Source: JACRLW01 sp050181465 (lineage in GTDB: Bacteria > Planctomycetota > UBA1135 > UBA2386). Taken from it: a stretch of 6,520 bases of DNA. The notes below the pieces were generated by a model, which searched no databases, was not told the DNA's origin, and saw only the letters and a list, made by a program, of their open reading frames with translations. Position numbers and translations under genes: made by a program. Shown here in pieces: positions 1 to 5,715 of the stretch; within the stretch, counting starts at the first letter, position 1, and the number at the start of each line of letters is the position of its first letter. The stretch lies in assembly GCA_050181465.1 (NCBI GenBank), contig JBFXDD010000091.1, positions 1 to 6,520 of the forward strand. Direction: 5' to 3'.

Positions 1-1496
1 CGCCCCTGCATGGCGCCACCGAGCACATGCGCGGAGACGGCGAACGACTGCTTGTCCTCGGCGCGATACAGGAAGGTGATCGAGTCGGAAGTCGCGCGCG
101 CCGCAGAGACCGCCAGCGGCTTCTCCTGCCCCGCAGCGAACACGCGCAGTGTCAGGTCGTCGCCGGCCTTGCCGCGTTGGACTTCGATGCGCTGCAGTTC
201 GAGTCCACCGAGCTTCAAGCTGGTCGACCAGTTGCCGAGCGTCGGGAACGCCACATCCGGTCGGCGGAGGACATGCTGCCGGCCGCCGACCCAGACTTCG
301 AGCAACCGACGATCCTCACCGAAGAGGCTGCCCTCGACGAGACAGACGTTGGCGAGCATCCCGCTGTCGAGTCGGCCGACGAGGTCATTCACGAAGCCGA
401 GGTAGGCGGCTTCCGTCGTGAGTCCGGCGAGGGCGTCGTTCTCGCTCAAGCCGTGGCGGATCGCCTCCCGCACCGCACCGATCAGTTCGCTGCGCTTCTC
501 CAGTCGATGCGTGGTGAACGCGAGCGACACGTTCCGCGCGCGCAGTCGCGCAGGATTGGTCGGTGCGAGCTCCCAGTCGAGGAGTTGGCGAAGGGTGACT
601 CGCTCGCGGTTGTCCATCGACGCCACGTCCGGTGCCTTGGGAAACGCGAGCGGGACGATCAACGCGGATCCCTCGGGCACGGCAGCCGCGGATCGGCGGT
701 ACTCGGTCCCCGTGCCGACGTAGTGGAACTGTGACTCACGCCCCATCTCCGCGGCGAGGCGCCGACCGCGCATGAGGTCGAGTTCGTCGCTCGCGACGAA
801 GAGGACGTGTGCGCTGCGACCCAGATCCGTCAGCGCGGGCTTGATCGCCCGATCGGATCCGGAGAGTGCGATCGCGTCGAAGAAGGTCTGACGGAGGAGC
901 GCCACCGATCCCATCAACGAGGATGGATACTCACCTCGCTCGGCGCGAGCATGCGCGATCGCGATCGGACCGGACTTGGTCAGCACTCGACGCGGTTCAT
1001 TCGCCGTTTCGGTCTCGAGAGTCATCGCCGTTCCGCGACCGCGGACGGCGCCTTGGCTTCGGTAGAACGTCGCTGCCCCGTAGCCGATCTCGCGCAGTTC
1101 TTTCGCGAGCGAGCCTTCGATCTGCGCCGGGAGCTCGAATTCGGGTTGGACGAGCGGATGCCAGTGCTCGGTGCGACCCGAAGGCGAGGCGTTGGACTCG
1201 ATCGGCACGTACGGGTCCACGAAGGCCGCATGCGCGATCGTGCCCGGACGGTCATGGCGCCTGGCGCCGTCGGGAACCGGGCCGTCCGCCACGACCGAGA
1301 CGATGCGGCCGTCGCGGATCAGGATCGTCGCGTTCTCGATCGTCGTGCCGGGTTCCACGATGGCGCGCACGCCGACGATCGCATGCCAACCGGGGTCGAT
1401 CGCGATCGGACCATTGCTCGGTGGTCCGGCTTGTGCGCCGAGCGCAGCGGTGAGAGTGAGCCACAGAAACGTGACGAGCCGGGGGAGGGGCCGCAT
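1..1496 (-). CDS. Secreted amidohydrolase-family protein with degenerate metal site (3' end beyond window)
   Basis: This reading frame gives 498 residues without a stop and continues past the left edge. The start is the ATG at 1496-1494; a GAGGAG lies about 21 bases upstream, too far to be a convincing ribosome site. Residues 1-23 form a signal peptide ending in AQA, so the protein is probably exported. Residues 46-69 (IENATILIRDGRIVSV) are the N-terminal beta segment of imidazolonepropionase-like amidohydrolases, and residues 353-408 (ALAGLTTEAAYLG, then LDSGMLANVCLVEGSLF, then VWVGG) are their typical C-terminal return. The stretch YGAATFYRSQGAVRGRG (139-155) matches the conserved turn after strand 2. 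However, the usual PGxxDxHxH is AFVDPYVP (91-98), the usual His segment reads LFVASDELD (232-240), and the late Asp position reads AFTTH (326-330). Family knowledge: such metal-poor halves occur in Bacteroidetes tandem amidohydrolase proteins, where a second catalytic domain follows. Substrate unknown. The superfamily call is firm; lack of activity is inference. Confidence 0.82.
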   Translation of the reverse strand, partial: MRPLPRLVTFLWLTLTAALGAQAGPPSNGPIAIDPGWHAIVGVRAIVEPGTTIENATILIRDGRIVSVVADGPVPDGARRHDRPGTIAHAAFVDPYVPIESNASPSGRTEHWHPLVQPEFELPAQIEGSLAKELREIGYGAATFYRSQGAVRGRGTAMTLETETANEPRRVLTKSGPIAIAHARAERGEYPSSLMGSVALLRQTFFDAIALSGSDRAIKPALTDLGRSAHVLFVASDELDLMRGRRLAAEMGRESQFHYVGTGTEYRRSAAAVPEGSALIVPLAFPKAPDVASMDNRERVTLRQLLDWELAPTNPARLRARNVSLAFTTHRLEKRSELIGAVREAIRHGLSENDALAGLTTEAAYLGFVNDLVGRLDSGMLANVCLVEGSLFGEDRRLLEVWVGGRQHVLRRPDVAFPTLGNWSTSLKLGGLELQRIEVQRGKAGDDLTLRVFAAGQEKPLAVSAARATSDSITFLYRAEDKQSFAVSAHVLGGAMQG

Positions 1497-1553
1497 GGCA
1501 GGAACGATACGCTGCGGCTCCTCGAATCCACGGGTTCCATCGGCGACACGAGC
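1497..1553. promoter_or_regulatory. Short divergent intergenic region between amidohydrolase and DUF2911-like genes
   Basis: These 57 bases separate two divergent start codons, so promoters for both genes must lie here or inside the opposing reading frames. I see no convincing -35/-10 pair on either strand. A GGAAC occurs on each strand (plus at 1501-1505), but no matching -10 stands at a standard ECF spacing with confidence. The regulatory role rests on gene geometry alone. Confidence 0.4.
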
Positions 1554-2204
1554 ATGCTTCCATCCCTCATCTCAACCGTCCTCACAGTTCTGTCCACGTT
1601 CGCTGCGCATCCACATGTGCCGAAGGCGATCCGGCTCCACGGCGCGAACGGGCCGATCACCGTCCAGTACTTCACCGTTCCCTACAACGCCGAGCACCTG
1701 GCCGACCTGAAGCCCGGCTTCGAGTGGCACCTCGGCTTCGCGGCGTTCGAGAACGAGGTCGGGCTCCAGAGCGGCGGGCAGACCGTGCCGCCGACCCGCT
1801 GGAAGCTCGGGGTCGTCCGCGGCGAGGCCGACGGGCAGTGGAGCCTGTTGCTCGAGCCCTTCGAGCTCTGGCAGGGCCGGCGAGGAGCGCAGCGCAATCA
1901 GGAAGCTCGTGAGCGCTTCGAGCAACTCCGCGAGCGGCTGGAGAAGGACGGCATTCCGGCGCGGGTCGTCCTGCCGATGAAGGCGCAGACCGCTGAGGCC
2001 GCGGAACACCTGGAGATGCTCGTCATTCACCGCGGCTACACCGCGGCCCAGCGACTCTCGAACGACCCTGCGGGCGGCGTCGAGTTCACGCTCCGCCTGG
2101 ACTTCGGCGACATCCACTTCACCTGTGACCTGAACGAGGTGTTCGTGCCGAAGAAGTCGGACGACCAGCCTGCAGGCGGAGCGGACAAGAAAGAAGTCCG
2201 CTGA
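1554..2204 (+). CDS. Exported DUF2911-like small beta protein
   Basis: The product is 216 residues. The frame is open far upstream, but that stretch is antisense to the amidohydrolase, and the ATG at 1554 is followed at once by a hydrophobic segment (residues 2-18, LPSLISTVLTVLSTFAA), which fixes the start. No clear Shine-Dalgarno is visible. The signal peptide is weak because no Lys or Arg precedes the hydrophobic core. Residues 55-100 contain WHLGFAAFENEVGLQSGG, then TVPPTRWKLGVV, then GQWSLLLEP. This resembles the DUF2911 pattern of a trait strand, a 'VPAG-Y-L' turn and a 'W-L-I/L' strand. The end, VEFTLRLDFGDIHFTCDL (176-193), resembles that family's closing 'L-I-WG' strands. Residues 114-133 look like a charged helix between the sheets. 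A short Lys/Asp-rich tail follows. DUF2911 proteins have no assigned biochemical role, so none is claimed here. It is divergent from the amidohydrolase and convergent with the GH95 gene. Confidence 0.72.
   Translation: MLPSLISTVLTVLSTFAAHPHVPKAIRLHGANGPITVQYFTVPYNAEHLADLKPGFEWHLGFAAFENEVGLQSGGQTVPPTRWKLGVVRGEADGQWSLLLEPFELWQGRRGAQRNQEARERFEQLRERLEKDGIPARVVLPMKAQTAEAAEHLEMLVIHRGYTAAQRLSNDPAGGVEFTLRLDFGDIHFTCDLNEVFVPKKSDDQPAGGADKKEVR
2180..2202. terminator. Hairpin at the convergent gene junction (possible bidirectional terminator)
   Basis: AGCGGAC (2180-2186) and GTCCGCT (2196-2202) form a perfect 7-bp stem around the 9-base purine loop AAGAAAGAA. The right arm ends at the T of the TGA stop of the plus-strand gene, and the hairpin begins 8 bases past the stop of the minus-strand GH95 gene. 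Its position between two convergent genes suits termination or 3'-end protection in both directions. There is no T-tract on either side, so it is not a classical intrinsic terminator. A 10-bp palindrome, GCCTGCAGGC, lies immediately beside it (2168-2177). Confidence 0.35.
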
Positions 2205-2210
2205 GCGGCG

Positions 2211-5072
2211 TCAGCGCGGACCGAAGTCGGCAGCAGTCAACTCGGTCGACGACGTGCCGTCGTCGATGCGGAACTGGCGATCACGCCATCGCACGGTCAT
2301 CGGCCCGCGACCGCCGCGGATCGAAGCTCGCACGAGCTCGCCCTTGCGCCAGAGAATGTCGATCGTGGCACCGCCGCGCGCACAGAGGCCGCGCACCTCG
2401 CCGTCGGGCCACGCCGACGGCAGTGCCGGCAGGAGCGTGATCGCGCCGTCGTGCGACTGCAGCAGCATCTCCGCGATGCCTGCGGTGCCGCCGAAGTTGC
2501 CGTCGATCTGGAACGGCGGGTGATCGTCGAACAAGTTCGACAACGTGGACTTGCGCAAGAGTGCGAGCAGGTTCTCGTGCGCGCCGTCGCCGTCGCGGAA
2601 GCGTGCGAAGAAGTTGATCATCCAGGCACGACTCCAGCCCGTGTGACCGCCGCCGTGTCGCAGCCGGAAGTCGAGGGACTTGCGTGCTGCGGTCATCCAC
2701 TCGGGCGTTGCCGCATGGATCTGGCGGCCGGGGTGCAGTCCGAACAGATGCGACATGTGGCGATGTCCGGGCTCGGGCTCGGCGAACTCCTGAGCCCATT
2801 CCAGGAGGCGACCGTCGCTGCCGATCCGCGGCGGCGCCAGCTCGTTCCGCGCGGCACTCACGGCGCGGAGGAACGAGTCGTGTTCGGGGATGCCGAGTGC
2901 CGTCGCGGCCTCCAGCACGTTCGTGAACAGATCGTGGACGATCATTTGGTCCATCGTCGGTCCCATGCTGACGTCGCAAACCTGGCCATCCGCGGTGCGG
3001 AAGCGATTCTCGGGCGAGGTCGACGGTCCGCTCACCAGGAGTCCGGTGGCGGGATCGCGCGCGAGGTAGGCGAGGAAGAACTCGGCCGACGAGCGGAGGA
3101 TCGGCCAGGCGCGATCGCGCAAGAACTCCAGATCGCCGCCGAACTGGTAGTGCTCCAGGAAGTGGCGGGTGCACCAAGCGCCGCCGGTGGGCCACAGTCC
3201 CCAGACCGTCTGACCGATGGGTGCGGTGAAGTGCCAAGCGTCGGTGGTGTGGTGCGCGACCCAGCCGGGGCAGTCGTAGAGCGTGCGCGCGGTGACGCGG
3301 CCGGGCGCCACGAGGGCTTCGATGAGGTCGAAGAAGGGCAGATGGCACTCACTCAGATTGCAGATCTCTGCCGGCCAGTAGTTCATCTGCACGTTGATGT
3401 TGATGTGGTAGTCCGCGTTCCACGGCGCCTCGAAGTGCGGATTCCACAGTCCCTGCAGATTGGCGGCGAGTGACCCCGGTCGCGACGAGCCCATCAACAA
3501 GTAACGACCGAACTGGAAGTAGGTCGCGAGGAGGTCTGGGTCCGACTGTCCCTGCTTCATGCGCGAGAGACGGGCCTCGGTATCCATCGAGCGCAGCTCG
3601 TGACCACCGAGATCGAGATGGACGCCATCGAACAGCCGGCGATGGTCGGCGATGTGGCGCGCGCGAAGCTCGTCGAGCCGATCGACTGCCGCCGACAGGT
3701 CCGTGATCGCCGCGCGTGCGGGATTCGCAGCGCGGTAGTCCGTGCGTGCCGCGAGCAGCACGGTCAGTCGACTCGCGCCGCGCACCGCGAGATGGTCCTC
3801 GTGGCCCGCGATCGTGCCGTCGCCGATGCAGGTCAGGCGAGCGGCGAAGGTGGTGCCGCGATCGTCTTCGACCACCGGCGCCGGCGATTCGTGGGACCAT
3901 TGCCACGGGCCCGCGAGGCTCGCGACGGTCTTGCCGTCGGCGTCGGCGATCCGGAAGTTCGCAGCGTCAGCGGCAAACCCGCCTTCGCCGCCGAGGTCGT
4001 CGACGAGGATCGCGAGCACGTGTCGTCCCGCGCGCACGTCCGGTACGGAGTACCTGCGCGGATGCTGCCAACGATCGACGGTCGAGCCCACGATCGCGCC
4101 GTCCCACAAGCAGAGATCCGAATCGTCGATCGGGCCGAGTTCGAGAGTCAACGTCGCCCCGTCGACCGACTCCGGGACCTCGACTTCGCGCCACAACCAG
4201 ACCAGTCCGTCGATGTTCGCCAACGGCGAGTTCGACCAGCGCGTCGGTAGCTCCACGGCGCGCGCCGTTGCTGCCGGTTCACCGCGGCGATGCGCCGCCC
4301 ACGTCGACTCGCTGCCGGCGCGTGCCGTCCAGTAGGCCACATCATCGCTCGTCGACTTGCGGGCAACCTCGTGACGCTGTCGCGGGTCCGCGCCTCGCAT
4401 GGTGATCGCGCGGCCGTCCAGCGCGAGCCCGGGGATCTGCTCCGTCGGTGCTGCCGTCGCCATGGCGAAGGCCGATGTCTCGGCGCTTTGCGCGCGATCG
4501 AGGCGCAAGTCGAGATCGAGGCACTGCGCACCGTCGCTGCGGATCTCCACGACGAGCACCTGGTCCTTGGCCGAGCTGAACATGTCGACCGCCACGGTGT
4601 GGTCGCCGCGGCGGTAACGCGTCCTGGCGATGCCGTCGGCGAGATCGAGCTCGCGGCGATACTCGGTCACCGCGCCCTGGTCTTGCCAGTCGAGCCACAG
4701 ATCACCGAGGGTCTGATGGCTGCGGATCATCCGCTCGCTCATGAACTCGCGCTGGAGCAGTGCCTGGGCCTCGGCGTATCGCCCGGCGAACAACAACTCC
4801 CGAGCGCGAGGCAAGTGCTTCGCAGCACCGACACGATCGCGTTCCATCACCGCGCCGGCCCAGACGGAATCCTCATTGAGCTGGAGTCGGTCGATCGGAT
4901 GGCTGCCGAAGACCATCGCGCCGAGTCGGCCGTTGCCGATCGGCAGGGCTTCCTCCCATCGGTCTGCGGGTCGGCTGTACCACAAGGTGGTTTGGGCCTC
5001 GATGTCCGCGTGGACCAGGAGTCCGACGCCCGCCGAGACTAGACCGGCGACGATTGAGTTGAGTCTTGCCAT
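2211..5072 (-). CDS. Secreted GH95 alpha-L-fucosidase-like glycoside hydrolase with inserted jelly-roll domain
   Basis: The product is 953 residues, longer than the roughly 750-850 usual for single-module GH95 enzymes. Residues 1-26 are a signal peptide (hydrophobic 7-20; cleavage after A22 or A26). The N-terminal beta domain opens with LWYSRPADRWEEALPIGNGR (30-49) and LQLNEDSVWAG (63-73), a GH95 signature. Residues about 246-395 are an extra beta-sandwich. The alpha/alpha barrel runs from about 500 to 870 and a C-terminal beta domain closes the protein. Key motifs: WNADYHININVQMNYWP (551-567), STSPEN (684-689) and PPFQIDGNFGG (852-862). By analogy with Bifidobacterium AfcA, E688 is the general acid, N558 and N560 activate water, and D857 assists. 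Family activity is inverting hydrolysis of terminal alpha-L-fucosyl (mainly alpha-1,2) linkages; some members are alpha-L-galactosidases. H556 favours fucose. It probably acts in the periplasm or outside. No Shine-Dalgarno is evident before the ATG at 5072. Family assignment is firm; exact substrate is inferred. Confidence 0.95.
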   Translation of the reverse strand: MARLNSIVAGLVSAGVGLLVHADIEAQTTLWYSRPADRWEEALPIGNGRLGAMVFGSHPIDRLQLNEDSVWAGAVMERDRVGAAKHLPRARELLFAGRYAEAQALLQREFMSERMIRSHQTLGDLWLDWQDQGAVTEYRRELDLADGIARTRYRRGDHTVAVDMFSSAKDQVLVVEIRSDGAQCLDLDLRLDRAQSAETSAFAMATAAPTEQIPGLALDGRAITMRGADPRQRHEVARKSTSDDVAYWTARAGSESTWAAHRRGEPAATARAVELPTRWSNSPLANIDGLVWLWREVEVPESVDGATLTLELGPIDDSDLCLWDGAIVGSTVDRWQHPRRYSVPDVRAGRHVLAILVDDLGGEGGFAADAANFRIADADGKTVASLAGPWQWSHESPAPVVEDDRGTTFAARLTCIGDGTIAGHEDHLAVRGASRLTVLLAARTDYRAANPARAAITDLSAAVDRLDELRARHIADHRRLFDGVHLDLGGHELRSMDTEARLSRMKQGQSDPDLLATYFQFGRYLLMGSSRPGSLAANLQGLWNPHFEAPWNADYHININVQMNYWPAEICNLSECHLPFFDLIEALVAPGRVTARTLYDCPGWVAHHTTDAWHFTAPIGQTVWGLWPTGGAWCTRHFLEHYQFGGDLEFLRDRAWPILRSSAEFFLAYLARDPATGLLVSGPSTSPENRFRTADGQVCDVSMGPTMDQMIVHDLFTNVLEAATALGIPEHDSFLRAVSAARNELAPPRIGSDGRLLEWAQEFAEPEPGHRHMSHLFGLHPGRQIHAATPEWMTAARKSLDFRLRHGGGHTGWSRAWMINFFARFRDGDGAHENLLALLRKSTLSNLFDDHPPFQIDGNFGGTAGIAEMLLQSHDGAITLLPALPSAWPDGEVRGLCARGGATIDILWRKGELVRASIRGGRGPMTVRWRDRQFRIDDGTSSTELTAADFGPR
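3888..4337 (-). other. Inserted galactose-binding-like jelly-roll domain within the GH95 gene (approximate limits)
   Basis: Residues about 246-395 of the GH95 protein interrupt the N-terminal beta domain between AITMRGADP (222-230) and GTTFAARLTCIGDG (406-419), which would be close neighbours in an ordinary GH95 enzyme. The insert includes NIDGLVWLWREVEVP (286-300), LTLELGPIDDSDLCLWDG (308-325) and RYSVPDVRAGRHVLAILVDD (340-359). These match in style the 'G-W-RREVE-P', 'LSLGPIDDSD' and 'VP-LKAG-NVIAVRV-D' pattern of the jelly roll found inside sialate O-acetylesterase-type proteins and beta-galactosidases. The domain call is by motif memory, and boundaries are good to about 15 residues. Confidence 0.7.
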
Positions 5073-5196
5073 CGTGCTGTCAGCGGACCGGCGGGGCGAT
5101 CGAGCCGCAAGTCGGAAGACGGCGCTCCACCGGTCGACGGATTTCGCGACCGCTAACCTTCGATCCGGACATTCACCTTCCGTGACCCACGAGACG
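5073..5196. promoter_or_regulatory. Divergent regulatory region between GH95 and ECF sigma genes
   Basis: These 124 bases lie between the divergent start codons of the GH95 gene and the sigma gene and must carry, or abut, both promoters. No convincing sigma-70 hexamers or ECF-type GGAAC/-10 pair is visible; the closest sequence is GGAAG near 5114-5118. The one structured element is a short dyad at 5131-5152. The shared region is the basis for suspecting co-regulation. Confidence 0.4.
5131..5152. repeat. Short inverted repeat in the GH95/sigma intergenic region (possible operator)
   Basis: CGGTCG (5131-5136) and CGACCG (5147-5152) are perfect 6-base inverted arms with a 10-base spacer, so their centres are 16 bases apart. 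It lies centrally between the two divergent genes, a position suited to a regulator site. Arms this short arise often by chance in GC-rich DNA. Confidence 0.22.
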
Positions 5197-5715
5197 ATGA
5201 AGCAGCCGCCGACGGAAGTCGATCGCAGCGAAGCGGAGGACGCCCACCGCGCGGGTGTTTGGCGTCATCTGCGCATGCTCGGGGCCGACCCGGAGCTTGC
5301 CGACGACCTGACGCAGGAAGCCTTCCTGGTCTGGCTGCGCAAGCGCCCTGGCGATGTGACGAGCGAGCGATTGCCGGCATGGCTCCGGGGCGTCGCGCGC
5401 AACCTGCTGCGCAATGCCAGGCGTCAGGGCCGGCTCGTCGTCGAGGTTCCTACCGACGAACTCGCCGAGAGCGTGTGGCTGCAGGTCGCCGGTCGAAGCG
5501 ACGGCGACGACCGACTCGCGGCCTTGCGCGAGTGTCTGACGATGTTGGCGGAGCCCGACCGGGATCTGCTCGATCGTCGCTACCGGGACGGCGACTCGCT
5601 CGAAGCCTTGGGAGCGAGTCGTGGGATCGATGCTGAGGCGCTGCGGTCACGGCTGCGGCGCATCCAACAGCGGCTGTTCGAATGTGTGCAACGGAGGACG
5701 CGAACCCATGACTGA
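5197..5715 (+). CDS. ECF-type sigma-70 family RNA polymerase sigma factor
   Basis: The product is 172 residues, normal for a two-domain ECF sigma factor. Region 2 spans residues about 14-78, with the core-binding signature ADDLTQEAFLVWL (35-47), then LPAWLRGVARNLLRNARRQG (59-78), the helix that melts and reads the -10 element. Region 4 spans about 104-166, with LRECLTMLAEPDRDLLDRRY (110-129) and a helix-turn-helix ending in ALRSRLRRIQQRLFECVQRR (148-167), which would read the -35. The linker between them is acidic. The ATG at 5197 is chosen; a GTG at 5182 in the same frame would add five residues, and neither has a good Shine-Dalgarno. The gene overlaps the next by 8 bases, so the two are almost certainly cotranscribed and translationally coupled. 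The helix style recalls the sigma factors abundant in Planctomycetota. Targets are unknown; the divergent GH95 gene is the nearest candidate. Confidence 0.9.
   Translation: MKQPPTEVDRSEAEDAHRAGVWRHLRMLGADPELADDLTQEAFLVWLRKRPGDVTSERLPAWLRGVARNLLRNARRQGRLVVEVPTDELAESVWLQVAGRSDGDDRLAALRECLTMLAEPDRDLLDRRYRDGDSLEALGASRGIDAEALRSRLRRIQQRLFECVQRRTRTHD
5693..5697 (+). promoter_or_regulatory. Shine-Dalgarno for the membrane GATase-like gene
   Basis: GGAGG lies inside the end of the sigma gene, 10 bases before the ATG at 5708. It is the clearest ribosome-binding site in the window and supports the overlapping start. It lets the downstream gene be translated independently or by ribosomes finishing the sigma gene. 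Confidence 0.65.

Noticed and set aside
27..734. Plus-strand 235-codon open frame
   Set aside because: It mirrors the amidohydrolase coding strand, has no recognisable domain and has shadow-frame composition.
957..1412. Repeated 15-mer GATCGCGATCGGACC at 957-971 and 1398-1412
   Set aside because: Both copies encode GPIAI within the amidohydrolase and reflect local codon choice plus the CGATCG excess; no wider repeat surrounds them.
1501..1540. GGAAC-type ECF -35 candidates in the divergent gap
   Set aside because: On the minus strand the nearest CGTAT is about 21-22 bases away, too far for the usual 16-17 spacing. On the plus strand GGAAC-N16-TCGAAT matches no -10 I can defend.
807..1553. 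Long upstream open extension of the DUF2911-like reading frame
   Set aside because: It is antisense to the amidohydrolase, which has clear family motifs and a signal peptide; the extension is Arg-rich and featureless, and a signal-like start occurs at 1554.
2451..3473. Plus-strand 340-codon open frame inside the GH95 region
   Set aside because: It is antisense to the catalytic barrel of GH95, whose motifs are intact. The long frame follows from high GC with few stop codons.
3600..4250. Plus-strand 216-codon open frame
   Set aside because: Antisense to the inserted domain and N-terminal part of GH95; no family motif and no ribosome site.
4741..5196. Upstream extension of the sigma factor frame to 4741
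   Set aside because: It runs antisense through the GH95 N-terminus and signal peptide. Sigma region 2 begins just after the ATG at 5197, so a 324-residue form is not needed.
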